This document shows, piece by piece, positions 42,373 to 52,096 of a stretch of 64,000 nucleotides of DNA. Every line of letters begins with the position of its first letter. Position 1 is the stretch's first letter. Origin of the DNA: Pontibacter kalidii. GTDB lineage: Bacteria; Bacteroidota; Bacteroidia; Cytophagales; Hymenobacteraceae. Both the position numbers and the translations under genes were made by a program. Where the stretch lies: positions 1,614,501-1,678,500 of the forward strand of contig NZ_CP111079.1 of assembly GCF_026278245.1 (NCBI RefSeq). The letters run 5' to 3'. Below the pieces are notes generated by a model, which was given only the letters and a program-made list of their open reading frames with translations, was not told the DNA's origin and did no database searches.

Positions 42373-45300
42373 ATGATATCAGATGTTTTTATAAGAAGGC
42401 CCGTCACCGCCATGGTGATCTCGATTGTGATCGTACTGGTGGGTGTGCTGGCCATGATGAATTTGCCAGTCACACAGTATCCGGACATCTCCCCTCCTAC
42501 GGTAGCCGTGTCAGCGACCTACACAGGTGCTGATGCCCAGACGATCGAGCAGATCATCGCCACACCGCTGGAGACGCAGATCAACGGCTCGCCGGGCATG
42601 GCCTACATTACCTCCACCAACACGAACGGTATGTTGAGCTTAACGGTCACCTTTGAGGTGGGCACCGACATCGACATTGCCACCCTGGACGTGCAGAACC
42701 GCGCCAGTATCGCAGAGCCTGCTCTGCCGGAGGAGGTGCGTCGCCTGGGGGTAACCGTGCGGAAGCGTAACCCGAGTATCATGATGGTGATCGGTATGTA
42801 CTCGCCCAACCGTACCCACAGCGTGGAGTACCTGGACAACTACACCAACATCTATGTGCGGGATGCTCTGATGCGCGTGAAGGGCGTGGGTGACATTTTC
42901 TCCATTGGCCAGGACTTCAGTATGCGCCTGTGGCTGCAGCCCGACAAACTGGCGCAGTATAACATCGGTGCAAACGAGGTGATCGCCTCCATTCAGGAGC
43001 AAAACCTGCAGGTGGGCGCGGGTACGGTCGGATCTGCCCCGCAATATGATTCCCAGTCTTTCCAGTACCCGATTACGGTGACAGGACGACTGGAGACACA
43101 GGAGCAGTTTGAGAACATCATTGTGCGGACCAACCCGGCCGATGGCTCGCTGGTGTACCTGCGCGACGTGGCCCGTATTGAGTTTGGCCGTTTCGATTAT
43201 AACAGAGCTGCCACGATCAACGGCAACCCAGCCACGATGATGCTAATCTACCAGTCTCCTGGTAGTAACGCACTGGAGACAGCAGAAGGAATCTATGCTG
43301 CACTGGATGAGTTAAAAAGCTCCTTCCCTGCAGATTTGGACTACATCGTTTCATTCGAGACTGTATCCGTAGTAGAGGCATCCATCAACGAGGTGGTGCG
43401 CACCCTGGTGGAGGCGCTCATACTTGTAATTATTGTGGTGTTCCTCTTCCTGCAAAGCTGGCGGGCCACGCTGGTGCCCATCCTGGCCATTCCGGTATCT
43501 ATCATCGGTACCTTCATCTTCTTCATACCGCTGGACTTTACCATCAACACGCTCACCTTGTTTGGTTTCGTACTCTCGATCGGTATTGTAGTGGATGACG
43601 CCATTGTGGTGGTGGAAGCGGTGCAGCATAACATGGACCATGAGGGGCTTTCGGCCAGAGACGCGACACGTAAGGCCATGAAGGAAATCACGGCGCCCGT
43701 AATTGCCATTGCGCTTATACTTGCAGCGGTGTTTATACCTGTGGGCTTTATCCCGGGCATCGTGGGCCGATTGTACCAGCAGTTCGCCATCACCATTGCG
43801 ATTTCGGTGTTGATTTCTGCCTTTGTGGCGCTTACACTCACGCCGGCACTCTGCTCTTTGATGCTGAAGCCGATGAACGTGAACAAGAATTCGAAAGGCA
43901 TTAACAAGTTCTTTTACCGCTTTAACAACTGGTTCGCCCGCACGACGGAGTCTTACTCTACCGGTGTACGTAAGTCAATTAAGGCAATGCCGCTGGTGCT
44001 CATCCTGCTTATCCTGCTTTATGCGGGTACGGTTGGCATGTTCATGACCAAGCCATCAGGCTTTATTCCTACCGAGGATGAGGGTCGCCTGTTTGTGTCG
44101 GTAGAACTGCCGGAGGGTGCCTCCAAGTCCAGAACGGAAGACGTGCTGGGCCAAATGGGCAAAATGATGGCGGAGGTACCGGCGGTGAAGAACTACACCG
44201 CTATTTCCGGCCTGAACGCCATTAACTTCTCCTTCAAGTCTAACAGTGGTACCTTCTTCGTACAAATGCACCCTTGGGAAGACCGCAAGGAGGAGGCTGA
44301 CCAGTTAGCGGGTGTTATGGCGACCATGCAGCAGAAGTTTGCTTCCATCAAAGAGGCGAACGTCATTGTGGTGGCTCCGCCTGCTATTCCTGGTCTGGGC
44401 CAGTCGGGTGGTTTCACCTTCGTGCTGCAGCAGCGCCGTGCCGCCTCTCCTCAAGAGTTGGAGCAGGTGATGGGGCAGTTCCTGGGGGCAGCGAATGCCC
44501 GTCCGGAGATCGCCATGGCCTACAGCTTCTTTAACACCCGCACCCCGGGCTATCACGTGGAGGTTGACCGCGAGAAAGCTAAGAAACTGGGCGTAAGTGT
44601 GGCCGATGTGTACTCGACCCTTTCCACATACATGGGTAGCCGCTACGTGAACGACTTTACGCGCTACGGCCGTAACTTCCGGGTAGTGGCACAGGCAGAT
44701 ACCTCCTTCCGAATGGATATTGAGAGCCTGAAGCAATACTATGTGATGAACCGCCAGGGCCAGTCGGTGCCGCTGAGCGCTTTGGTGAACGCTGAGGTGG
44801 AGGAAAGAGCCGCCGTGATTTCGCACTACAACCTGTTCCGTTCCGTGGATATCAACGGTAGCGCGGCTCCGGGTTATAGCTCCGGTCAGGCGCTGCAGGC
44901 GCTGGAGGAAGTGGCGGCGCAGGTGCTGCCAGCCGGCTATGGCTACGAGTTTACGGGCCTGAGCCGGGAGGAGCAGGCGGCCGGAAGCACGACTATTTAC
45001 ATCTTTGCGCTTTCGATCCTGCTGGTGTTGCTGTTACTGGCGGCCCTCTACGAGAGCTGGTCGGTGCCGTTCTCTATTCTATTCGCCATTCCGCTGGGGA
45101 TGTTCGGGGCCATACTTGCCCTCACGCTCCTGCCGAAGCTGGACAATAACGTATACGCCCAGGTCGGTATGATCACCCTGATAGGTCTGGCAGCTAAAAA
45201 CGCTATCCTGATCGTGGAGTTTGCCAAGGAGCGTGTGGACCGGGGCATGGAGCTGATTGAGGCGACCATTGAGGCGGTGAAACTGCGTCTGCGCCCGATC

Positions 45301-45570
45301 ATCATGACCTCGCTGGCCTTCATACTTGGCGTGACGCCGCTTGCCATGGCCTCTGGTGCCGGTGCCGTATCGCGCCAGACGATCGGATGGGTAGTGATCG
45401 GTGGTATGTTAGCGGCCACGTTCCTGGCCATCTTCGTGGTGCCGGTGCTGTATGTGGTGATTACCAGAGTTGCGTACGGTAAAAAAGGCCTGGCAAAGCT
45501 GCGCGCTAACGCAGATACCCGTCCTGACGATGAGGAAGGCGGTGACCCGGCCTACGTGAACCCCCATTAA
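42373..45570 (+). CDS. RND efflux transporter, HAE-1 (AcrB-type)
   Basis: This 1065-residue inner-membrane proton/drug antiporter has 12 helices and two large periplasmic loops. The start MISDVFIRRPVTAMVISIVI and VVDDAIVVVEAV in helix 4, with the conserved Asp pair, are typical. It pumps hydrophobic compounds out through the adaptor and TolC proteins encoded upstream. The substrate range is unknown. The operon ends at a strong terminator. Confidence 0.95.
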   Translation: MISDVFIRRPVTAMVISIVIVLVGVLAMMNLPVTQYPDISPPTVAVSATYTGADAQTIEQIIATPLETQINGSPGMAYITSTNTNGMLSLTVTFEVGTDIDIATLDVQNRASIAEPALPEEVRRLGVTVRKRNPSIMMVIGMYSPNRTHSVEYLDNYTNIYVRDALMRVKGVGDIFSIGQDFSMRLWLQPDKLAQYNIGANEVIASIQEQNLQVGAGTVGSAPQYDSQSFQYPITVTGRLETQEQFENIIVRTNPADGSLVYLRDVARIEFGRFDYNRAATINGNPATMMLIYQSPGSNALETAEGIYAALDELKSSFPADLDYIVSFETVSVVEASINEVVRTLVEALILVIIVVFLFLQSWRATLVPILAIPVSIIGTFIFFIPLDFTINTLTLFGFVLSIGIVVDDAIVVVEAVQHNMDHEGLSARDATRKAMKEITAPVIAIALILAAVFIPVGFIPGIVGRLYQQFAITIAISVLISAFVALTLTPALCSLMLKPMNVNKNSKGINKFFYRFNNWFARTTESYSTGVRKSIKAMPLVLILLILLYAGTVGMFMTKPSGFIPTEDEGRLFVSVELPEGASKSRTEDVLGQMGKMMAEVPAVKNYTAISGLNAINFSFKSNSGTFFVQMHPWEDRKEEADQLAGVMATMQQKFASIKEANVIVVAPPAIPGLGQSGGFTFVLQQRRAASPQELEQVMGQFLGAANARPEIAMAYSFFNTRTPGYHVEVDREKAKKLGVSVADVYSTLSTYMGSRYVNDFTRYGRNFRVVAQADTSFRMDIESLKQYYVMNRQGQSVPLSALVNAEVEERAAVISHYNLFRSVDINGSAAPGYSSGQALQALEEVAAQVLPAGYGYEFTGLSREEQAAGSTTIYIFALSILLVLLLLAALYESWSVPFSILFAIPLGMFGAILALTLLPKLDNNVYAQVGMITLIGLAAKNAILIVEFAKERVDRGMELIEATIEAVKLRLRPIIMTSLAFILGVTPLAMASGAGAVSRQTIGWVVIGGMLAATFLAIFVVPVLYVVITRVAYGKKGLAKLRANADTRPDDEEGGDPAYVNPH

Positions 45571-45596
45571 CAAAGCATTCGACTGACTTAACGTTA

Positions 45597-45632
45597 AACA
45601 GCCCCGGTTTCAAGAGCCGGGGCTGTTTTTTT
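45597..45632 (+). terminator. Terminator of the RND efflux operon
   Basis: AACAGCCCCGG (45597-45607) pairs exactly with CCGGGGCTGTT (45617-45627), followed by a run of T. Confidence 0.9.
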
Positions 45633-45714
45633 TGGTTGGTATGGAAGTTTTATACTTCAGGAGCAAATTTTAAAACGTTGAGGAATTTCTATATAGGGGA
45701 TTTTTAAGGCTTAG

Positions 45715-45779
45715 TGATAAAAGTCATTTGTGTGTATGACAGCTGTCATGATTTAAAAGAGTTAAGGGTATTTATTTAG
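45715..45779 (+). promoter_or_regulatory. FNR-type promoter of the nitrite reductase operon
   Basis: Boxes TGATAAAAGTCA (45715-45726) and TGACAGCTGTCA (45737-45748) start 22 bp apart, as at the four cbb3-cluster promoters. The place for the -7 box (45772-45779, TTATTTAG) matches only four of six fixed bases. The predicted leader is about 25 nt to the ATG at 45807. Confidence 0.68.
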
Positions 45780-45806
45780 CATCAGAATTACACTAAACAA
45801 CTACTT

Positions 45807-47282
45807 ATGAAAAGGTCTACACTCAAAAAAACAGCAGTGCTACTTGGCTTGGGCCTCTACAGTATAGGCATCCTGAGCTCCTGCAGCACCCAAACCTCGC
45901 ATGCCGAAACCACGGCTAAGACCGAAGACGCTACTCCCAAAGAACTTCCTGTACTTGAGGCGGAGCTGACGGATGCGCCAAAGGTGCCCGCTCCTATCGA
46001 TCGCAAGCATGCCGCCAAGGTGGTGGTGCGCCTGGAAGTAACGGAGGTGATGAAGAAAATGGCCGATGGCGTGGACTATACGTTCTGGACGTTCGGTGGC
46101 TCCGTGCCGGGTAAATTTATCCGCATCCGCCAAAACGATGAGGTGGAGTTCCACCTAATGAACCACCCCGACAGCAAGAACCCACACAACATCGACTTGC
46201 ACGCCGTAACTGGCCCGGGTGGTGGCGCGGCCTCTACTTTCACGGCCCCTGGCCACGAAACGGTTTTCAACTTCAAGGCCCTGAACCCTGGCTTGTATGT
46301 GTACCACTGCGCTACGGCCCCGGTAGGGATGCACATTGCCAACGGTATGTACGGCCTTATACTTGTGGAGCCGGAAGAAGGACTGCCTAAAGTTGACAAG
46401 GAGTATTATGTGATGCAGGGCGACTTCTACACCAAAGGCGACTTCGGAGCACCGGGCCTCCAGCCTTTCGATATGCAGAAAGCCTTGGATGAGAACCCCT
46501 CTTATGTGGTGTTCAACGGTTCGGTTGGTTCCCTTACAGGTGATAACGCCCTGACAGCTAAAGTGGGCGAAACCGTGCGCCTGTTCGTGGGTAACGGTGG
46601 CCCTAACCTGATTTCTTCCTTCCACGTGATCGGCGAGATCTTCGACAAAGTATACGATGAGGGTGGCTCCACGGCTATCCATAACATACAGACCACGCTT
46701 GTGCCAGCCGGTGGCTCAGCTATCACAGAATTTAAGGCCGATGTGCCGGGCAATTATGTGCTGGTGGATCACTCTATCTTCCGGGCATTTAACAAAGGTG
46801 CGCTGGGCATGCTGAAAGTAGAAGGCGCTGAAGATAAGAGACTGTACTCTGGCCTGATAGAAGACAGGATTTACCAGCCGGAAGGTTCAACCGTGCAGGA
46901 AATGCCTTCAGCAGGAACTCCTAAGGCAGCTATCGCCTCAAACAAGGAAATGCGCCTGGAGCTTGGTAAGACGCTGTACGCCCAAAATTGCCAGGCTTGC
47001 CACCAGGCCGAAGGCCAGGGTATAAAAGGCGCCTTCCCTCCTCTTGCCAAGTCTGATTACCTGAACGCCGACGTGGACAGAGCCATCGGGGTGGTAGCCC
47101 ACGGCTTGGAAGGACAGATAAAAGTGAACGGCGAGCTCTACAACAGCACCATGCCCAAGTTGAAACTGACAGACGAGGAGATTGCTAACGTGATGACCTT
47201 CGTGATGAACAACTGGAGCAACAAAGGCGGCGAGGTGACACCAGAACAGGTGAAGAAAGCCAAAATCAATTTTAAACACTAA
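45807..47282 (+). CDS. nirK: Copper nitrite reductase fused to a C-terminal cytochrome c domain
   Basis: This 491-residue lipoprotein (signal ending LSSC) reduces nitrite to NO in the periplasm. Two cupredoxin domains span about 60-345. HNIDLHAV carries the type 2 Cu histidine and catalytic Asp, and [16 protein letters not shown] the type 1 Cu His, Cys and Met. [11 protein letters not shown] adds a further His. After a linker, a haem c domain (about 380-475) has CQACH and a likely Met ligand in STMPKLKL. The fused domain lets it take electrons directly, as in Ralstonia-type NirK-cytochrome fusions. An FNR-type box pair stands directly upstream. Confidence 0.95.
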   Translation: MKRSTLKKTAVLLGLGLYSIGILSSCSTQTSHAETTAKTEDATPKELPVLEAELTDAPKVPAPIDRKHAAKVVVRLEVTEVMKKMADGVDYTFWTFGGSVPGKFIRIRQNDEVEFHLMNHPDSKNPHNIDLHAVTGPGGGAASTFTAPGHETVFNFKALNPGLYVYHCATAPVGMHIANGMYGLILVEPEEGLPKVDKEYYVMQGDFYTKGDFGAPGLQPFDMQKALDENPSYVVFNGSVGSLTGDNALTAKVGETVRLFVGNGGPNLISSFHVIGEIFDKVYDEGGSTAIHNIQTTLVPAGGSAITEFKADVPGNYVLVDHSIFRAFNKGALGMLKVEGAEDKRLYSGLIEDRIYQPEGSTVQEMPSAGTPKAAIASNKEMRLELGKTLYAQNCQACHQAEGQGIKGAFPPLAKSDYLNADVDRAIGVVAHGLEGQIKVNGELYNSTMPKLKLTDEEIANVMTFVMNNWSNKGGEVTPEQVKKAKINFKH

Positions 47283-47300
47283 TCTTTAAACCCCAGAGAG

Positions 47301-48083
47301 ATGCTTTACAGACTGATCGTTGTATTACTGTTGATGGGAATCAGCTTTAAAGCGCAGGCACAGAAGTCTTTGCCCAAAAACATGGTGTTGGTAAAGGGCG
47401 GAACTTTTGTGCCCCTCTACGGGGGAGATTCCACTGCGGTAAAAGTAAAAAGCTTTGCGCTGGATGTGTACCCGGTAACGAATGCCCAGTACCTCAACTT
47501 TGTAAAAGAAAACCCACAGTGGCGCAAGTCGGCGGTAAAAAAACTCTTCGCTGACCAGAACTACCTCAGAGGCTGGAATGGTGATCTGAGCATAGGTGCC
47601 GCGGCAGACCAACTACAAAACAGCCCGGTGGTGAGTGTGTCGTGGTTTGCGGCCAAAGCCTATTGCGAATGCCAGGGGAAGCGCCTGGCTACTGTGGAGG
47701 AGTGGGAATACGCCGCCCTGGCCAGCGAGACAAAAGCCAACGCCGCCAACGACGAGAAATTTTATCAGCGAAGCATAGAATGGTACAGCCAACCCAACCC
47801 CACCTATCTGCCACCAGTGCAGCAGAGTTTTAAGAACTTCTATGGCCTGTATGGCATGATCGGCCTGGTGTGGGAATGGACACAGGACTTTAACTCTTCG
47901 CTGCTCATCGGGGAGTCCAGGGCCAACGCCAGCCTCGACAGGCAGCTGTTCTGCGGCTCGGGCTCCAGCGGTGCCAAAGACACCAAAAACTACGTGGCCT
48001 TTATGCGCTATGCTTTCCGCTCCAGCCTTAAGGCTAATTATACGGTCTCTAATCTCGGCTTCCGCTGCGCACAGAGTCTGTAG
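47301..48083 (+). CDS. nirV: NirV-like formylglycine-generating-enzyme-fold protein
   Basis: This 260-residue secreted protein has a signal peptide (about 1-20, ending AQAQ). The FGE-sulfatase (SUMF1) fold shows as MVLVKGGTFVPLYGG, then VYPVTNAQYLNF and VSWFAAKAYCECQGKRL. The end NLGFRCAQ is the family hallmark. It lacks an obvious catalytic Cys pair, so formylglycine synthesis is unlikely. Proteins of this type, named NirV, are often encoded after nirK; their role is unclear. It is 18 bp after nirK and surely in the same operon. Confidence 0.82.
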   Translation: MLYRLIVVLLLMGISFKAQAQKSLPKNMVLVKGGTFVPLYGGDSTAVKVKSFALDVYPVTNAQYLNFVKENPQWRKSAVKKLFADQNYLRGWNGDLSIGAAADQLQNSPVVSVSWFAAKAYCECQGKRLATVEEWEYAALASETKANAANDEKFYQRSIEWYSQPNPTYLPPVQQSFKNFYGLYGMIGLVWEWTQDFNSSLLIGESRANASLDRQLFCGSGSSGAKDTKNYVAFMRYAFRSSLKANYTVSNLGFRCAQSL

Positions 48084-48132
48084 CATCTGATTTATACTTG
48101 TTTGAAATCGCACCATCCTGATAGAAAGTACC

Positions 48133-48762
48133 ATGAAACACCTCCTACTTCTTCCGTTTATACTTGGCCTGGCGCTGAGCAGCAGTTGCAACCCACCCGA
48201 AACTGCCGATGCCCACGCGGCGCACCATTCCCCGGAGCAGGCCGCCCAGATTATGCCCGCCGCCGAACTTAGCGATATGTCGCTGTACCAGCTGGACTCC
48301 GAATGGCAAACCGAGCAAGGCCATACGATAAAACTAGCCGACTTACAGGGAAAAGTGCAGCTGGTAGCGATGATGTACACCAACTGTACCTATACCTGTC
48401 CCCGCATTGTGGCCGACCTGAAGCGCATTGAAGCGGGTATCGACAAGTATAAGGAGGTGGGCATCGTGCTGGTAACCATGGACCCGGCCAACGACACACC
48501 TGAGAAACTAAAAGAGTTTGCCGGTGAAAACAAGCTGGACCCAAGTCGCTGGCAACTGCTGACCAGTAACGATGCCAGCATCCAGGAACTGGCGGTGTTG
48601 CTGAACATGAAGTATAAAAAAGCCCCGAACGGCGATATCGCCCACTCCAACATCATCTCGGTGCTCAACGTGCAGGGCGAGATCATTTACCAGCAGGAAG
48701 GCCTTGGCAAAGACCCGGATGAGACCGTGAAAAGTATAGAAGGGCTGCTGCAGCGTATGTAG
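48133..48762 (+). CDS. SCO1/SenC-family copper chaperone
   Basis: This 209-residue lipoprotein (signal ending SSSC) has a thioredoxin-like fold. Copper ligands are the Cys pair in CTYTC (about residues 95-99) and a His near AHSNIISVLN. SCO proteins deliver copper or reduce thiols for oxidases and other periplasmic copper enzymes. Here it could serve NirK or the cbb3 oxidase. It is the third gene of the nirK operon, 49 bp after the NirV-like gene. Confidence 0.92.
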   Translation: MKHLLLLPFILGLALSSSCNPPETADAHAAHHSPEQAAQIMPAAELSDMSLYQLDSEWQTEQGHTIKLADLQGKVQLVAMMYTNCTYTCPRIVADLKRIEAGIDKYKEVGIVLVTMDPANDTPEKLKEFAGENKLDPSRWQLLTSNDASIQELAVLLNMKYKKAPNGDIAHSNIISVLNVQGEIIYQQEGLGKDPDETVKSIEGLLQRM

Positions 48763-48812
48763 GCGGCAGTTCAGCTTTTGGAAGTATAAATACTCCTTCT
48801 AACCTATCCCAC

Positions 48813-50225
48813 ATGAAAAAACTTCTACTCCGCGCACTCCTGCTCTCAGGTGCCAGTTTTATACTGCTGCAACATGCGGCTTTGGCGCAGCTCTCTTTTA
48901 CCGGGCAATTACGCACCAGAACCGAGTTCCGCGACGGCCAGGGCACTCTGCCAACCCCAGCTACCAAGGCCAGTGTATTCACCAGCCAGCGCACCCGCCT
49001 GAACCTGGGCTATAGCACAGACCGCTACCATTTCTTTGTCTCGGGGCAGGAAATACGAGTATGGGGCTCCGATCAATCCACGATCAGTAACCTGGAGGGC
49101 AGCAAGCTGTTCCTGCACCAGGCTTGGGGTGAGGTGATCCTGAGCGACACTTCTACTATAAAAGTAGACCAGTTAAGTATAAAAGCCGGGCGGCAGGAGA
49201 TACTCTATGACGATTCCAGGCTGCTGGGCAACCTGGATTGGCTGCAACAGGCCCGGCGACATGATGCAATCATCATAAAGTTCAGCCATAAAGGCTGGCA
49301 GGCAGATGCGGGTTTTGCCTTTAACCAGAACCACGGGAAAGATACCCCCGGCAAATCCGGCAACATCTACCAAAGCATACCAGCAGGGCCTGTGGCACCG
49401 GGCACCAACGGCATCGGCATGCTGTATAAAAGCATGCAGTACGGCTATTTTGCCAGAACCGGCAGCTTCGGAAAACTAAGTATGTTGGTGTTTAAAGATG
49501 ATTTCCAGAAGACAGCAACAGTGGAAGGCGTGACTGCGTTTGTGGAAGGCGTGAACAGCCGAATAACGGTAGGCGGCGCCTTGTTTTCTAAGCTTTCAGG
49601 TAACCTGGGCCTGCATGCAGCTGCCTATTACCAGGGCAACAACGACCGCCTGGGCCATACGCTGGACGCCTATAACCTGACCTTGGATGCCGCTTATACT
49701 TCCGGCAAATTCACCATCAACCCCGGCTTCGATTTCCTCTCCGGCAACAACACTGCGAAACAAAGCAAGGTGAACCACCGCTTCGACCCGCTGTATTGCA
49801 CGCCACACAAGTTCTGGGGCTTTATGGATTATTTTTACGTGGCCGATGCCTTTGGTGTGGATGGTGCTCCCTCCCGCTCTCCCGGACTGGTGGACTATTT
49901 TATCCGCAACAAGTATAAGGTAAATGATAAACTGCTCTTCGCGCTGGATCTGCACGAATTTTACGCTGCTAACAGAATAGCCCCAAGCGAGGCTCTCCCC
50001 CACCTAAAGCCATCAGGAAGACGGTTCGGAACGGAAATAGACTTTGTGGTTAACTACAGCATCTTCAGAAGCGTGAACCTGGAGGCCGGTTATGCCACTA
50101 TTTTCGCGACCGACAACCTGAAACTGGTGAAGGCGCCAGCCACAGCAAAAGAAGACCGCGGCCAGTGGGCTTACCTGATGCTCAACATCACGCCAGATTT
50201 CCTGGCAAAGGCGGAGAAGCAGTAA
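48813..50225 (+). CDS. Alginate-export-type outer-membrane channel
   Basis: This 470-residue protein has a signal peptide (about 1-28, ending LAQL) and a beta-barrel of the alginate export (AlgE-like) type. It starts SFTGQLRTRTEFRDG and contains QRTRLNLGYSTDRY and KAGRQEILYDD. The real substrate is unlikely to be alginate. Its place as the last gene of the nirK operon suggests uptake of nitrite or another anion, or export of a reduced product, under low oxygen. This is inference. Confidence 0.84.
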   Translation: MKKLLLRALLLSGASFILLQHAALAQLSFTGQLRTRTEFRDGQGTLPTPATKASVFTSQRTRLNLGYSTDRYHFFVSGQEIRVWGSDQSTISNLEGSKLFLHQAWGEVILSDTSTIKVDQLSIKAGRQEILYDDSRLLGNLDWLQQARRHDAIIIKFSHKGWQADAGFAFNQNHGKDTPGKSGNIYQSIPAGPVAPGTNGIGMLYKSMQYGYFARTGSFGKLSMLVFKDDFQKTATVEGVTAFVEGVNSRITVGGALFSKLSGNLGLHAAAYYQGNNDRLGHTLDAYNLTLDAAYTSGKFTINPGFDFLSGNNTAKQSKVNHRFDPLYCTPHKFWGFMDYFYVADAFGVDGAPSRSPGLVDYFIRNKYKVNDKLLFALDLHEFYAANRIAPSEALPHLKPSGRRFGTEIDFVVNYSIFRSVNLEAGYATIFATDNLKLVKAPATAKEDRGQWAYLMLNITPDFLAKAEKQ

Positions 50226-50265
50226 ATTCAGACGGCATCAAGTATAGCTAAAGTTAGTTCATAAA

Positions 50266-50299
50266 AAAAGCCGCTCCTTTACAAAGAGGAGCGGCTTTT
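50266..50299. terminator. Bidirectional terminator between the nirK operon and the subtilase
   Basis: AAAAGCCGCTCCTT (50266-50279) pairs with GAGGAGCGGCTTTT (50286-50299), with one G-T pair and T/A runs on both sides. Confidence 0.88.
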
Positions 50300-50327
50300 A
50301 AATTAAGAGTTCGGTTATACTATCCTA

Positions 50328-51734
50328 TTAGAACCCACTTACGTTCAGGCGGCCGCCTGTTACGCACTTACCAGACAGGGATGCAGTCGGTACAGCACTA
50401 CTCAGGATAGCGTTCTTTATGGTTGCAGCAGAAGCGCCGGGGTTTGAGGCAGCGTAAAGCGCCACGCCCCCCGTAACGTGCGGTGTCGCCATAGAGGTGC
50501 CGCTGTACGAAGAGTAGCTGTTATAGGCTGTGGTAGAGTAGATGCCAGAGCCTGGAGCACCTATATCCACCGTAGTGGCCCCGTAGTTGGAGAAGGAAGA
50601 CTTGGCTCCGGAAGAGGTAATGGATGCCACGGCAATAATGTTATCCAGCGTATAGTTGGAAGGATAGCTGGCAACAGCATCGTTGTCATCGCCTACCCCG
50701 TCGCTGCCACCGTTGCCTGCCGCTGCCACAAAGAGGATGTCTTTGGCCTGCGCACGGGCAATGGCATCATAAAGCGCCTGAGAGAAACCTCCGCCACCCC
50801 AAGAGTTATTGCTGGCCACGATGTTCATGCCATGGCGGTTCTTCAGATCAGTCAGGTAATCTACTGCTTTCACCGCATTGGCGGTGGTGCCACCTCTGCG
50901 GCCCAGGAACTTGCAGGAGATCATCGTTACGTCCCAGCTCACGCCTACAACCCCAGAACCGTTGTTGACGCCACCGATCGTGCCTGCCACGTGTGTGCCG
51001 TGGTCATCAAGGCTGCCTCTGGAGCCTCCGTCATACACTTCGTTGTTGTTGCCGTCGAAATCCCAGCCGTGCGTGTCATCCACGTAGCCATTGCCATCGT
51101 TGTCCACGCCATCCACTGGGTCGTAAGGGTTGGTCCAGATATTTTTGGCCAGATCAGGGTGAGAATACTGGATGCCCTCGTCTATAATACCTACCACTAC
51201 CGAAGCAGCGCCTGTATTACCGGCTGCCCATGCCTCGCCGGCCTGGCTGCCATATTGGTTGGCAGGCGATGTGCCATCCCCATACAGGCCCCACAAAGAC
51301 CCGTTGGTGTAATATGGGTCTGACGAAGTGGCGCTATGGGTATAGATAAAGTTTGGTTCAGCGTATTCAATTTCCGCTGAACCCTTTAACTTGCTCAAGG
51401 CTTCGAGCGCAGCCAATGGGGTATGCACCAAGGTTAGGCCTTCCTTATCGCCAAAGCGTTCCATCGCCTTTGTGAGGATGCGCTCCTGCACCTTGCCGCT
51501 GATGCGGGCCAGCACAGCTGCCTTTGCACTTTCTGAGGCACCTGCCTTAAACTTAACCAGCACCTGGTTGGCCACATGCTGCTGGCCCAGTGCCCCTCTG
51601 GCCTCCGCCTCCTGCGACGTGGCAAATGAATCATCTTCTAAGAGTGCTTCTTTCTCGCAGCTTGTTAAGAGCAAAGCCGACATGGCGGCCAATGTGAATG
51701 CAGACTTTCCTGCTCGGAGATAATTTTTTTTCAT
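50328..51734 (-). CDS. Subtilisin-like S8 serine peptidase lipoprotein
   Basis: This 468-residue protein has a lipoprotein signal (LLLTSC) and an inhibitor I9-like propeptide (about 50-130, VLVKFKAGASESAK). The catalytic domain carries Asp in IIDEGIQYSHPDL, His in DDHGTHVAGTIGG and Ser in YSGTSMATPHV. It is secreted and activated by removing the propeptide, and serves protein degradation outside the cytoplasm. The upstream region (51735-52096) shows nothing special. It ends at a two-way terminator. Confidence 0.93.
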   Translation of the reverse strand: MKKNYLRAGKSAFTLAAMSALLLTSCEKEALLEDDSFATSQEAEARGALGQQHVANQVLVKFKAGASESAKAAVLARISGKVQERILTKAMERFGDKEGLTLVHTPLAALEALSKLKGSAEIEYAEPNFIYTHSATSSDPYYTNGSLWGLYGDGTSPANQYGSQAGEAWAAGNTGAASVVVGIIDEGIQYSHPDLAKNIWTNPYDPVDGVDNDGNGYVDDTHGWDFDGNNNEVYDGGSRGSLDDHGTHVAGTIGGVNNGSGVVGVSWDVTMISCKFLGRRGGTTANAVKAVDYLTDLKNRHGMNIVASNNSWGGGGFSQALYDAIARAQAKDILFVAAAGNGGSDGVGDDNDAVASYPSNYTLDNIIAVASITSSGAKSSFSNYGATTVDIGAPGSGIYSTTAYNSYSSYSGTSMATPHVTGGVALYAASNPGASAATIKNAILSSAVPTASLSGKCVTGGRLNVSGF

Positions 51735-52096
51735 GTACTTAAATTTTAAGGTGAGATAAAAATTTAAGCTAATTAGAAGAAGAACTAAACTGTTTTCAAG
51801 GAAGCTTTATATTGGAAAGTAACATTGTCAGGAACTGCTTGCTTTGCTGAAATATTAATTTAAAATCCATGTGCGAGTGCTTTTTGAGGCAATTTATGGC
51901 TACGTATTCGCAAAAGGTAACATCAGGTGTATCCATGATAAATACAACATATATAGAAAGGTACATATTGCCTTTCCACCTATATTACGCGGTAGGCCAT
52001 CTGTATTTCAGATTCGTTTAAAGGGGTGCTTCTTTAAATAGAAAAGCCCCTGCTATACTTGCAGAGGCTTTCTCGTATGTGTTCAGGAAGATTATT
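51735..52096. other. 362-bp gap with the subtilase promoter region and an SDR terminator
   Basis: The gap is AT-rich. It should contain the subtilase promoter on the minus strand, but no exact TAnnTTTG box was found. Its right part holds the hairpin at 52041-52074. Otherwise I see nothing. Confidence 0.5.
52041..52074 (-). terminator. Terminator of the SDR gene
   Basis: GAAAAGCCCCTGC (52041-52053) pairs with GCAGAGGCTTTCTC (52061-52074) with two weak positions. The loop is exactly one TATACTT heptamer. Confidence 0.75.
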
